DNA from: Onchidella celtica
Taxonomy: Eukaryota; Mollusca; Gastropoda; Systellommatophora; Onchidiidae
DNA length: 64,000 nucleotides
Assembly: GCA_963931925.1 (NCBI GenBank)
Contig: OZ007574.1
Location: forward strand, 35,832,378-35,896,377
Direction of reading: 5' to 3'
Shown here: positions 1-11,674 of the stretch, in pieces
How the letters are laid out: the number at the start of each line of letters is the position of its first letter
How positions within the stretch are numbered: the stretch's first letter is position 1
Made by a program: the position numbers and the translations under genes
Notes under the pieces: generated by a model
What the model was told of the DNA's origin: nothing
What the model saw: only the letters and a program-made list of their open reading frames with translations
The model's database searches: none

Positions 1-23
1 TTTACTCCCAATTTCCATTTCCA

Positions 24-496
24 GGGACAAGGTGGTCTAGAGGCAAGGTGCTCGCCTCTCATGCCAAGGGTCCCGGGTTCTAAACCCGGGCAGTGCAGGC
101 ATGTTGGAAAGTGGATTTTTCTCATATTTTCAAGTCCCTGGTCCTATTGGGGGGTAGGATCGAGTAGTTCTTGGAAATTGGATTTTTCTCATATTTTCAA
201 GTCCCTGGTCCTATTGGGGGGTAGGACCGAGTACCTAGTCTTCTCGGATAAGGACGAAAAAATTCGGAGGGCCCGTGTGCACGTTGCGCACGTTAAAGAT
301 ACCTTGGCAGTTGGAAATCGTAAAGAGCAGGCCGAAAGGCCGCTGCCCGGTCAAAATTGAAATTAATAGATTAAAAATTTATCCATATCATCTTCCCCCC
401 CCCCCCCCCCCGCCAGAACAAGAAATAATAAAACAGGTAAAGTGAGGTGTAAATGCCAAGGGCAGCGAACCTCCTAAAATAAAGACCTCAAATCAA
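24..496 (+). mobile_element. tRNA-derived SINE, copy 1
   Basis: A non-coding retroposon copied by a partner LINE. The head is tRNA-like: an A-box-like stretch near 34-45 and a B-box-like GGTTCTAAACC near 76-86. The body contains a block around 278-315 (cacgttgcgcacgttaaag and following) that recurs at 26.8, 39.05 and 44.27 kb. The tail is gtgaggtgtaaatgccaag near 442-460, then a short A-rich end. A 67-bp piece of the body is tandemly doubled (106-172 and from 173), which the other copies lack. A C17 run lies at about 395-412. CCAATTTCC occurs at 8-16 and 497-505 and could be a target duplication, but the left one is not directly next to the head. The central block resembles the conserved cores of invertebrate SINEs; the family name is unknown to me. 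Confidence 0.85.
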
Positions 497-507
497 CCAA
501 TTTCCGT

Positions 508-598
508 CCCGTGATAGCTCAGTTGGTAGAGCGGAGGACTGTAGAGGTTTGATGTAACTGACATCCTTAGGTCACTGGTTCGAATCCGGTTCGCGGGA
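508..598 (+). tRNA. tRNA-Tyr (anticodon GTA) with an 18-nt intron
   Basis: Nuclear tyrosine tRNA gene. The acceptor stem CCCGTGA (508-514) pairs with TCGCGGG (591-597), leaving A598 as discriminator. The D arm is GCTCAGTTGGTAGAGC. The anticodon stem GAGGA pairs with TCCTT, and the loop CTGTAGA contains GTA at 541-543. The T arm contains GGTTCGAATCC. An 18-nt intron (about 545-562) lies one base 3' of the anticodon, the canonical place, and eukaryotic tRNA-Tyr genes usually carry an intron. A run of six T (600-605) directly after the gene suits a Pol III terminator. Internal A and B boxes are present, so no upstream promoter is needed. All stems pair well, so this looks functional. Confidence 0.95.
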
Positions 599-599
599 A

Positions 600-605
600 T
601 TTTTT
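600..605 (+). terminator. Pol III terminator of tRNA-Tyr
   Basis: Six consecutive T on the coding strand start two bases after the discriminator base. This is a standard RNA polymerase III stop signal. Confidence 0.8.
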
Positions 606-711
606 GTTTTGTGTGTTTAATTTTTTTTTTTTGTCTTCAAATCAAAGATCAAACGTATTTTGCTTGCTCGATCATTGATATAAGGGTATTTTCGGTTGAT
701 ATCAACGATAG

Positions 712-760
712 CAGGGGTGGCCAGACCGCAGCTCGCGAGCCACATGCGGCTCTTTGACCC
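712..760 (+). mobile_element. hAT-like terminal fragment
   Basis: The segment starts CAGGGGTGGCC and continues into a GC-rich stretch around gctcgcgagccacatgcggc. CAGGGG-type ends of this composition are typical of hAT transposon termini. I found no matching opposite end nearby, so this is probably a lone end. Confidence 0.45.
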
Positions 761-877
761 TCAATAGGCAGCTCGTGGAAAAAATATGTTCCTCTGTTTT
801 GGCCTTATGTTTACTACGAGAAATAAACATCATGAAACATTTATCTATTTTTTTTTTCTTGCCAGTTTTATTTTTGG

Positions 878-1043
878 CAGTGGCTACGTTTACGGCAGAT
901 TACGCTCATACCCCAATAGAAAAAAAAACAAAAACAAAGAAAGAAAGCGCTGCAGTACGGACGGGTGTAAAGCCGATCAGAGAAAAATGGTGAGTTGTGT
1001 TCACCGGCTGCCGTAAACGTAGCCACCGTAAACGTAGCCACTG
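878..1043. mobile_element. Small TIR element with a repeated right terminus
   Basis: The left end CAGTGGCTACGTTTACGGCAG (878-898) is the inverse of ctgccgtaaacgtagccac (1008-1026). The last 15-17 bases of the right end are repeated once more (1027-1043, ending CCACTG). The flanks are also alike: a T-rich gttttatttttggcag on the left and tgtttattttcggcag on the right. Size (166 bp), CAGTGG ends and absence of coding capacity fit a non-autonomous hAT-type MITE. The 79-residue frame over it (754-993) is chance. Confidence 0.6.
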
Positions 1044-2319
1044 TGTTTATTTTCGGCAGTCAAATTTTGTACTGAAATGCAAATTCGCACGTTTTTCTTA
1101 GACGTTCCCCTAGTAACTGTTCATTACCGTATTTTAGACGTTCAGTATAGTTAAAACAATCATCGGTCAAGATTTTGAAAACATTTGGTTTATATTTTGT
1201 ACTTTGTGATTACTGAAACTAATACAAATTAACAGTTTACAAAAAGTGAATACATTAATAAATATTGTTGTAATCATATATTTCTTGATATTATATTCAT
1301 TTTGGTTACAAAATATGTAACTATGTAACAATAGAAATGTGTATGTAAATTTGTTTCATATCTTGTGTGCTCTCTAACATGAAGTTTATAGTATGTGGCG
1401 CTTACATTAAGCAAGTGTAATGTAAATTGAGAAGTAGATTATTTACTATCTCATTTCAAATTAATAACTGAGAGTACAGGTCTCCCGGGTAATTCATGCC
1501 TTGGTGATATTAGTAAAATTATATTCGTTGCACGTGTATAAGCCCAAAGTGTTTTTATTGTTGTTATTGTGGGACCTATCTGGTGCTGTAAAGACGTTAA
1601 AATGTCGTACTTAATAAATTGATATTTAAACCAGTGTCTTGACTCAAGTGAGAGCAAGAAGTGCCGTCTCCAAATAGCCAAGTATGACTTCAGAGTATAC
1701 TGAGGACTTTAAGACTAGTAGTTCACTGTTTTGCCTCTGGTTTTATAGGCGTTGGAGTTGTACGAGACCTTGCGGAACTAATGAGACTGACACAAGAGTC
1801 AAAACCGACATAGGGCAGACCTGAGCCAGGTCCCACAATAGTAACTTTTACATTTACATTTACATTACTTTTACATTTTCAACCTCTGTTGCCGTTGAGC
1901 GTCGAGGGGAGATGCATTTTCTTTTTATGGTAGGCCAACTCTGCCGCTCTTTCAACTGAGATGTTGTTGTTTCTCAGGGTTCACAATACTAACATTAAGT
2001 CTACATTCTTGTGTATTATGGTATGTGAGAATAAACCGCCGTATGATAATATTATTGTTAGATCTAACACAGTTGTGAGACTGCGACCCAGCGTTTGTTA
2101 ACGAGGAGGCGTGGCAATATTTTGGTGGGACGCGGGACCTCAGATTGATGGGGCTTAGGGATGTTCCATAGAAATCTTAATTTTCACAGTGTATTTTAAC
2201 TTAAAGGTATTGATAAACTGTTGTTTGTTTAACAAGGTTGGTGGTTAAACTAGTGAATAAAACTTAAATGGAACTTCTTTTGAATGTATACATCGATAGT
2301 GTCGGGCGCAAACCGTTTT
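1044..2319. other. No gene or clear repeat seen
   Basis: AT-rich, with short scattered frames only. A small acattt tandem run lies near 1848-1880. Part of it (2095-2170) could be the eroded body of a hAT element whose end lies at 2372, but I cannot show this. Confidence 0.4.
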
Positions 2320-2372
2320 TTTCTTTCAAGTTGAAGCGGGGTGTGGGACAGAAAAGTTTGAGAAACACTGAT
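2320..2372 (-). mobile_element. hAT-like terminal fragment
   Basis: Read on the minus strand it begins CAGTGTTTCTCAAACTTTTC, a hAT-style end very close to the ends of the small element at 4471-4644. The partner end was not found. Confidence 0.45.
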
Positions 2373-3198
2373 ATAACCACTGTATAATAATTGTTAACAG
2401 TTGTGAGCATAAAACAACCGTGTAATACTTGTTAACAGGTTGTGTCTTTAATAAGAAGGCAATGTCTTCTTGTCTACATAATCAGTTCACCCACTGACAA
2501 CGGGCTATAAAGCTGTGTCTTCCAGCAAAGATTAATTAATTTATTACCTAAGGCAACACTTCAACAACTATCTAACGCTGATGAGTTGTTTCTGGGTTGT
2601 TCCTGGACTTTGCCACTTTGGGGGTCTGGGGACACACACTTGAAGCCGTGTCAAAACTTTTTGCCAAGCTGCGGAGTGCAGTGTAAAAGGCGTGGAGCGT
2701 TCTCCTATTTTCCCCCTGAAGGAAGGTCCCATGTCGCTCATGGGCAGCTGAACATGCTTTATCGCCACTGTCAAAGGGTTTAGAAACGTAGAAATGATGA
2801 GAAGGATAAACTTGACGATAGAAGCGTCCAGATAATGTCAATACAATAAACGATGTGTACACAAGCAGATGGTCTCTAGAGAGACTGGTGGCTGAGACGA
2901 GGTGGGAACAGCGAATGGCAATGTAAAGAGCAGTGATGGTGGTGATGATGATGTCGATGACGAAAATGATGGCGATGAAAGATTTAGATGAATGAATTGA
3001 TTATCTCAGCTGATAGTTTTTAAATTGCTGGGAAATTTTCCCCACAAAGTCCCCGTTCATTATGAACATTCGGCGGGAAATATAGATAAATGGAACAATT
3101 AATTGTGCAAAAAAGGCGAGCTTGTAAATCACAATGCGGACTTACCAATCAGTCAAAGTAACATTGTTTGGTTAATGCTCTTTTTCTCTTTGACCTAA

Positions 3199-3420
3199 TT
3201 GAGTCGCTTTTATACAGCAAAGCAGTCTCCTCAAAACACGGAGCATATATTGCAGAACTGCACACTCCTCTCAGCACTGCGAGAAACATATTGGCCCCAA
3301 CCCACCGACCTGAATATCAAACTCTATGGTGCTCTGCCAGAACTGCAGAAAACCGTAGATTTTATTAAAAGAACAAATCTGCAGATTTAGATTGGTGAAC
3401 GAAAGAAGAAGAAGATACAG
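3199..3420 (+). mobile_element. LINE 3' end (Jockey/I-type ORF2 C-terminus)
   Basis: The frame 3199-3390 encodes the last ~60 residues of a non-LTR retrotransposon polyprotein. It includes NTEHILQNCTLLSALRETYW followed by LYGALPELQKTVDFIK and a terminal stop. This Cys/His-containing tail is typical of invertebrate Jockey/I-group LINEs. A short gaagaagaaga tail follows. It is strongly 5'-truncated, as expected from target-primed reverse transcription. The clade is inferred from memory of such C-termini. Confidence 0.7.
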
Positions 3421-3637
3421 CAAAGCTTTAAAAGATTTGTGTGTGTGTGTTTGTGTTTGTGCGTACCAGCACTAACGCGAAACATTCGAAAAAACAACAT
3501 TCATACGAAATTGGAAACCGTGAGACAAACAGTTCGTTAAGCTCTAGACCACAACAATTATAATTTTTTCTTTACGTTAATTAGCTTCAATCACCTATAA
3601 CTAAATGTTGTCTTTGATTTTTTTTTGCAGGTGAGCA

Positions 3638-3990
3638 CCCACCTGCCTAGCCACCTACCTACCTACCTACCCACCTACCTACCTACCCACCTACCTACCT
3701 ACCCACCTACCTACCTACCTACTCACTTGCCTACCTACTTTCCTGCCTACCTACCTAGCCACCTACCTACCTACCTACCTACCTACCTACCTACCTACCT
3801 ACCTACCCTACCTACCTGCCGACCTACCGACCTACCTATCTACCTACCCATCTGTTTGCCTGCCTGCCTGCCTGCCTACCCATCTACCTACTTACCTACT
3901 TACACCGGCTTACCTGCCCACTTACCTTTCTACCTACCTACTTACCTACCTGTCTGCCCGTGTGCCTATCTGTCTGTCTGTCCGTCTTTC
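3638..3990 (+). repeat. CCTA tetranucleotide array grading into TGCC/TGTC
   Basis: Starts as nearly pure CCTA/CCAC repeats, passes through CTGC units and ends in TGTC units near 3960-3990. The 144-residue frame over it is a Thr-Tyr-Leu-Pro translation of the repeat and not a gene. Confidence 0.95.
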
Positions 3991-4470
3991 CATCCATCCA
4001 GAAAAAGACAACAACAACAACATATTCGTCTTGTCCAGTTCGGAAAATGCACTAAATGACATCGCTCCTCAGTCAACCTCCCCCCCCCCCCCCCTCCGCC
4101 ACACAGAACACACATATTGTAATATTACATTTTACAGCCAACATCTCTTTCTATTGCCGAACAAAGACCAAACAGCTGTAAGCCTATTCAATACATGGTT
4201 TATTCATGAGCATTAGTATAAAATTAGTCGGCGAGTGATCATGTCATCCCTGAGGCATAATGACGATCAAACAATGTATCCCATGTAAAGACAATACCAC
4301 GTAATTGTTGTCCATAATTCAGCAGTTTTAACACCTGAGAACAGCCTAGGATAATGTTCGTGCAGAAAGGGTTGCGGGGCAAATTATTAATGTTTGGTAA
4401 AATGGTCTTAGGAATATCAAAGTAAAAACCGCTACATTTACTGGACTTGAGATTGATCTTTGGATTAGAT

Positions 4471-4644
4471 CAGTGTTTCTCAACCTTTTTTCTTTGTTGT
4501 TTTTGTTCTCACATCCCACTTCAATTCCCCCCCCCCCCCCCCCCCCCCCAAAACCTGCAAACTCCCCAATATGGTCGGACAAAGTTAGTATACAGTATAT
4601 ATCCCTACGTCCCATTCTGAAGTCCCACACTTTGAGAAACACTG
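4471..4644. mobile_element. hAT-like MITE with CAGTGTTTCTCAA ends
   Basis: The 13-bp terminal inverted repeats CAGTGTTTCTCAA (4471-4483) and TTGAGAAACACTG (4632-4644) bound 174 bp with no coding capacity and a C run of about 24 (4527-4551). The ends match hAT convention. I could not find a convincing 8-bp duplication in the flanks, so the copy may be old. Confidence 0.65.
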
Positions 4645-5006
4645 TGTTAAAGACTAGTAGTTCTACCAAAGATACTAGAATTATAAGATAAGACAGATAG
4701 TGCTTTTAGCGTGCACAGATATCGCACCGCCACTCGCGGAAACGCGCGGAAGTCATGAAAAGTGCCGTATTTTACAAAACCAAATAGGGAAAATATTGAA
4801 TTTTGTTCACTGTTCAGCAATCTCTGTAGGTTTTGATTGATGTCACTTATTGTGGAGATATAACCTCCATCGTTATGGGAAAACTCTGGGTTTTGTTTTC
4901 TTCTTTTTGTTGTCACAGTTGCACTGTCACAATTTTGCATGAAACATTAAAAAATTACCATTATATCAAGCATTTTCTTTTCATACTATGCGCCACTGGC
5001 CCGCCC

Positions 5007-5744
5007 CACAGACTAATAAAATACCCAGACCACAGACTAATAAAATACCCAGGATGGATGATCCCATTGTGTGACGTCGCAAAACAGCGAAAGGTCATGA
5101 ACCATCCGCCACATTAGGTTTACGGTAACGACAGACTCTTCAGCATAGCTACAATGTTGAATGACACCATTTTGTCGCGCCTACTGAACGCGGAATTTTG
5201 GTTCCGCACCAAGAAATTAATACATGTACCACCAATCTTGACAAATAAAAAGAACTTTCTACTGCAGGTAGAACTAGAATCGGAATTTCCCGAGCGGCGG
5301 CCATGTTGGTTATACAGTCGCCGCTCGGGAAATTCCGTAAACAACGACACAGCCCGAAGCTCGTGTTTCCAGTCTGGTTAATTTATTAGTCTGTGACCCA
5401 GACTGGATGAGCTGATTGTGTGACGTCACAAAACAGCGAAAGGTCATGAACCATCCGCCACATTAGGTTTACGGTAACGACCGACGCTTCAGCATAGCTA
5501 CAATTTTGAATGACACCATTTTGACGCGCCTACTGAACGCGGAATTTTGGTTCCGCACCAAGAAATTAATACACGCACAACCAATCTTGACAAATAAAAA
5601 GAACTTTCTACTGCAGGTAGAACTAGAATCGGAATTTCCCGAGCGGCGGCCATGTTGGTTATACAGTCGCTGCTCGGGAAATTCCGTAAAAAACGACACA
5701 GCCCGAAGCTCGTGTTTCCAGTCTGGTTAATTTATTAGTCTGTG
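5007..5744. mobile_element. hAT-like TIR element with a tandemly doubled core
   Basis: The ends CACAGACTAATAAA (5007-5020) and TTTATTAGTCTGTG (5731-5744) are perfect inverted repeats. They are flanked by a perfect 8-bp target duplication GCCCGCCC (4999-5006 and 5745-5752), the length made by hAT transposases. The interior is two near-identical copies with a 349-bp period. Each holds a long hairpin: 19-bp arms with a 19-nt loop. The arms of the first copy (5281-5299, 5319-5337) are perfect; those of the second (5630-5648, 5668-5686) have one mismatch. A complete right terminus also occurs at the junction near 5382, and the left terminus is repeated about 24 bp inward. No transposase frame is present, so it is non-autonomous. 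Confidence 0.85.
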
Positions 5745-5888
5745 GCCCGCCCCCGATCAGCGCGCAGATTGTGTGCAGGTTTTTTTTTTCGGTGGTACGA
5801 AGAAGACAGTGTCTCAACTTGTCGTTTCTAGTATCTTTGATTCTACGAATCCCAAGCCACATCTCTCTCTACATGCCGTACCAGGTTT

Positions 5889-6260
5889 GGGGTCATCCAC
5901 AAAGTGCGCAAGCCCGATTTTGGCGATTTTTTAAATGCCCCCTCCCGGCCCTTCAGCCCCCTTGCACGCTTTTCATCCGCTTGGCTTCACCCACATTACT
6001 AGCGTGTGGCCATTACAACGTTGGCTATCCATGACAAGGCCTTGCTATTCTGAAGCATTTTGACCTGGCATTTTGAACTGGCTTTCTGTCTATTTCGTTA
6101 GAAAGATGACCTGTATTTGATTCTTAAATAATTGTTCAACATAATGTATGTTGTTGAAAAAAAAAACAACTCCCAAACTCACTTTCCCTCGTGTATTTTT
6201 TTTCATACACGCTGGAGACAACCCAAACTCCCAGTCCAGGTACTTTATGAATGGCGTCCC
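5889..6260. mobile_element. C-rich TIR element (GGGG-CATCC family), uninterrupted copy
   Basis: The left end GGGGTCATCCACAAAGTGCG matches, inverted, the right end that finishes aaagta-type sequence at 6241-6260 (inverse GGGACGCCATTCATAAAGTA). TTT lies on both sides (5886-5888, 6261-6263), a possible 3-bp duplication. The interior has C-rich blocks and a recognisable middle (ggccattacaacg near 6009). Diverged relatives lie at 24.7-25.6, 31.6-32.5 and 34.7-35.5 kb. The superfamily is not clear to me. Confidence 0.65.
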
Positions 6261-6264
6261 TTTC

Positions 6265-6470
6265 CTTTACCCTCCCCCCCCCCCCCCCCCCTTTTTCTCT
6301 TTTTTTTTTTTTTTTTTACTTTGAATTGACATTTTATACTGTTTTCACCATAATATACTTCTACAGTGGTAATTACTGAAACAATTTATTAAACTAAATA
6401 TCTTTAGGCACTGGAATCAAATTAAATAAGAAAAGCCTAATAATTTGGTCTATCATTTGATATACACGGT
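6265..6470. repeat. Dispersed repeat shared with 21.1 kb
   Basis: After a C run and a T run, the stretch around 6345-6460 (taattactgaaacaatttat and following) closely resembles 21125-21245. Both copies follow C-rich DNA, so they may be the outer part of a mobile element. No coding capacity. Confidence 0.5.
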
Positions 6471-6732
6471 TGTATACAGAGTATATTTTTCCGACTTTGG
6501 AGTCCCCTCTTCTGACTGACATTCCTACCTCTCCCAGGTAAAATTCCTCTCCTTAGATTTGAAATTCTTCCCCAGGGATCCAGATGTCTCCGGCTTGAGA
6601 ACCACCAGGTTAAAGGGAAGCCGGGGGAGAGGTGGACAGATAGAATCCAGTGGTGGTGGAGATAGTAGGAATGTTGATAGTCATCTCTTTCACTGTTTAG
6701 CTGTTTCTCTATCTTATCTGTCAGTTCATCCC

Positions 6733-7828
<1,096 letters not shown>

Positions 7829-8267
7829 TTCATGATTAACAACCCTTTCCTGTCTCCGATGCAGCCAACAGTTCACTGATGACGACACCCAGCTATAATA
7901 ATTAGTCATTACATCACTTAATGAGTTGTGTATAACACTGTGAGATACAGAGATCAAAACTACGTACTTGGATTAGACGGGACTCTCAAGTTTATGAAGA
8001 ATAAATCCTCTGTCCTGCATTAATGAGAAGCTACACATGTAACGATTATGATCATTATTGTAGTGAACGATGTCTACAGGCGTTCTTAACTTGTGATGGC
8101 AGAGGGTTTACACCGGTGCTTAAATCTTGATGTCCTGAACACAAAGTACATTTTTCCGTATACACAGGTCACAGTGCTGTAATGGTAGCTATGAGGTACG
8201 GTGTTAGCATTGACAGACACGGCATTTTTCAGTTTTTACCATCTGTACTTAAAGGCTTGTGTAAAGA

Positions 8268-8835
8268 AATTCATATCTATTTTAAATGACAGTCACCATC
8301 CTTTGTTTTCATGAAATTTCTAGATCATCCAAGAGCAACAGAATAATACTTGTGAAAGAAAATAGAGTAAGATTCAGATACTCGTGTTTGCTCTCAGCAG
8401 TTCGCTTCAACAAGGCACTTTCGCTAGATGTGCGCCGTATTTCACAAAGGTTCCCTACCAATTCACTTAAATGTATGCCTGTTAATGAGTTTATTAAGTT
8501 GTGAAAGCATCATCATCAAGTGTCTTGTCTGAGCAGGCATTGACGGCTATAGTTCTCCATCCCACTCTTTCACTCGAGGCTCTCATGAATGAGTTGTTGT
8601 TCACTGTGTTGTTGGTTGCCCATGTGTTCAGGCTATTTATGGATGTTGCATGTTGGCGTCCTCCACTTCTCTTCCCTTCCATTTTTTTCCCGTCATACTA
8701 AGTTGTTCCCCCCCCTCCATTTCTGAGTTGTGATATATGTTTATGTAATGATGCGTAAGATGTGTGTACCATGTGTTTGCACTTATAATTTATACGCTTT
8801 GTGGAAGAGAATTTCCCCCATGGGACCATAAAGTG
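8268..8835 (+). repeat. Dispersed repeat, probably a LINE-type 3' region, copy 1
   Basis: The block 8275-8505 (aaatgacagtcaccatcc onward) is repeated, diverged, at 47697-47920, and the next part near 8745 matches 47925-47965. The right edge reads gagaatttcccccatggga then ccataaag, which resembles the 3' ends of RTE/Rex-like LINEs. No intact frame. The class is an inference from the tail only. Confidence 0.5.
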
Positions 8836-9048
8836 ATATCTTTATCTTATGAGCTGGAGACTTGGAGAGAAGAGGAGATATTATTTCAGTCATAGAATTG
8901 TTGGTGTTGAACAATATAGTCATGTAGATGTTGCAGCGGTGAACGTTTGACATGTTGGACACAGGCGCGGTGACCACCAGCCCATTTTGAATGAGATCCA
9001 ATGCGTTGGCTGGTGGGCGTCGTGACGTCACCATGCAACTAGTCGGCT

Positions 9049-9220
<172 letters not shown>

Positions 9221-9520
9221 TGGATGGGGAAGGCGGAAGCGTCGAAAAGGAAGAAGGACTGATCATTAAAGAAGAACAGAGAATAAACACGGAGGAGGAA
9301 GAGGAAGAAAAATTATACTTTAACCCTACAACCGCAATAAAACAATTGAATTGACAGTTTTGTCCGTGGCTGGGTTGCCACGGCCACTGAAATCAGCTTT
9401 CCTGAACTGTATATTTTGCTGGCGTTTCTAAATCAAATACTGGCTCAAATACTGAATTTATAGGTGAAAAGCTGCAGTTCTGATACAAATATAATTATGT
9501 CGAACTTTCTTCTGCCAGTA

Positions 9521-9525
9521 ATCTG
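9521..9525. repeat. Target-site duplication ATCTG, left
   Basis: ATCTG directly precedes the 5' LTR and is repeated directly after the 3' LTR (17408-17412). A 5-bp duplication is the usual footprint of a Ty3-type integrase. Confidence 0.9.
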
Positions 9526-10716
9526 TGTCACGAGTGGAGTGAGTGCAATTAAGGGGATTGCTACAGAGCGGGTGTAGAGTAAGAAGGGCTCACAGTAGAC
9601 AGCAAGTTAAGCGTGCTGTTGTGAGTAGTGGGGGAGGTCTGAAGGAGGCGAAAGCGCTGTATAACTATCACTGCAAGTTAGAAGGTCCGACGGAGCGGAC
9701 CTGTGAATAAGAGCCCATCGGGCGGACCTAAAGGGAGCAGTCGAGAAGACTAGTGGAAGAGTCTTTCCAGTAATGACTGGTATGTAGAACGTTGATTGAT
9801 TATTATGATTGATGTATTATATTATATTCGTCTATTACCATGATGTAAATAAGTAGATGTGAGGAATGTGGAAGTCCTTGATATTGGATATAGCAATGTG
9901 CGCCATGAGCGATAGATGAAAGTGAGTTCATGGATTTGTAGCGCGAGTGAGTAGTGTGTACTCCGATGGAAGTGTGTTACCGTAAGATGTGTGGTGAGTG
10001 AAAGGTGAACTAGTGTGTGTACGCTTCATGGATTGTAAGGAGAGGTGGAGTGAATAGAAATGGTAGGGTATTATACCAATGTAATGTTATTCTTGTAGGT
10101 GTCGGGGACGGGCCGAAGAGCCACCTCGATGAGCACAAGTGATAGGCCAGCATAGGGCCGGAGGCCACACATAGGCCAGAAGGGAGGCTGTCAGTACAGG
10201 ACAGTAGAGGCACATAAAGCCGTGGCAGCCAGGCCACGGACAGGGACGTAGATATGAGAGTGAATGAGATACTATATTGTTGCCATGTTGATAGGCTAGT
10301 GAACTGATACTATGTTGTTGCCATGTTGATGGCTATGGAAATAATAATGTGTTATTGCCCTGCTGAGGTGCTAGGGGAGTGCTAAGGTGTATGACAATAG
10401 GGAGGGGATATTGAGAGACTGCGGTGCCAGTAAATTATTAATGTGCTATTAAGACCCTGAGGGGAGAGGCTGAGGCCGAAGTGCCTTTAGGAGTAACTAC
10501 CGGATTGTGGATCCGAGGGAGAGTGTGTGTGAGAATAAGGCCGTTGTACGGCAGTCATTTCAATAATATAATGTATGTAATTGCGCTATTACATGTATAA
10601 TTATGTTTAATAAATGTGTGAGTCTGATGGGCTGTTTTGTTAAGTGTTAAACTTGTTTGTTCGTGATTGTCGTCCTGTCATAAACTATTACATCTCCCAG
10701 TCTGGGATTTGTGACA
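9526..10716 (+). repeat. 5' LTR
   Basis: Begins TGTCAC and ends GTGACA, a 6-bp inverted repeat with canonical TG...CA borders. It matches the 3' LTR over its full length. AATAAA lies at 10609-10614. The antisense 75-residue frame at 10010-10237 is present in both LTRs only because they are copies; I do not regard it as a gene. Confidence 0.95.
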
Positions 10717-10717
10717 T

Positions 10718-10730
10718 TGGGGGCTCGTCC
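10718..10730 (+). promoter_or_regulatory. Primer binding site, tRNA-Pro type
   Basis: TGGGGGCTCGTCC begins one base after the LTR and is complementary to the 3' end of tRNA-Pro. The same first 13 bases are used by murine leukaemia-type retroviruses. It would prime minus-strand DNA synthesis. Confidence 0.88.
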
Positions 10731-11674
10731 TGTTTACCTGTGGTCATTTTGACATTGTGTATTCGTTATATCTAGTTGTTTTTCTGTTGTGCTAGGAATT
10801 CATGCTGTTGTCCTTGTTCGTGGGATGAATGGAAATTTCAGGATGATATGATTTATGTATGTTTATGAATAATAATATGTATTGATGCATGTATTTTGAT
10901 GAATAAGTATTAATGTGTACTTAAATTTCTGCAGAGTGTGCGTGCCAGCCTGTAGAGGTCAAGCAGCCAGAGCTCCGAGGAAGGGGAGAAATTGAAATCT
11001 AGGGTCAAAGTTAAGTAAAAGTCAAAATTTTTGTGCCCTGGATTGTGGGCTGTTCCTTTAATCTGTCTTTTTCCCTGTTTTTGCTGTTTTTGTTGTCGTT
11101 ATAGGTTATACGGGCGGTGGCGCGGGTTTGCTGTGGTGAGCGTAGTTTGTCCTCTTCGGGAGGTGGGCTAATCTAGGAACTTCGTTCATCACAGTGAACA
11201 GTTCTATAGGGACCTGTATTTTTGTTTAGATTGTAGCGTTCTATCTTCCTCGTTGTTTTAGGAAGACGTTTCTCTTGTCCCTCTCTTCCCTATTTGTAGA
11301 TACGTTCTTTTTTTTCAGACTCTGTTCTTGTTCGTACCGTGTTGTGTAATCGGCGTAGCAGGTTGCATTTTTTTTCCATTATAGTTTTTTTTTGTAGAAG
11401 CTTTGTCCTAGTCCGGTTCGTTGTCCTTGACGTACTTGTGGTCCTTCTACTGTATTTCTTCATTCTTGTCGGTTCTAGTTTCTTTTATAATTAATAGTGC
11501 TAGGCATTTTTATAGATACAGAATTAGTTTTGCTGTAAAGGTAAATTTCTGAATTATATTCTGAACTGGGTATTGTTATATCTGGTGTGATCTCAGGTCT
11601 CTGGTCGTATCGTTAGTGATCATACCGACAGGTTGGTCGTCTTATAATAGATACCATAACCATAAATCTGTGAA
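10731..11674 (+). other. Leader of the LTR element
   Basis: About 0.94 kb of T-rich sequence between the primer site and the first gag-region frame. No long frame and no domain recognised. It probably holds packaging or translation signals, by analogy with other LTR elements. Confidence 0.5.

Noticed and set aside
754-993. 79-residue frame with a signal-peptide-like start
   Set aside because: It overlaps a small TIR element; the hydrophobic run comes from a T-rich tract.
10010-10237. 75-residue antisense frame that occurs twice (also 16701-16928)
   Set aside because: The two are identical because the LTRs are copies, so repetition is not evidence of selection.
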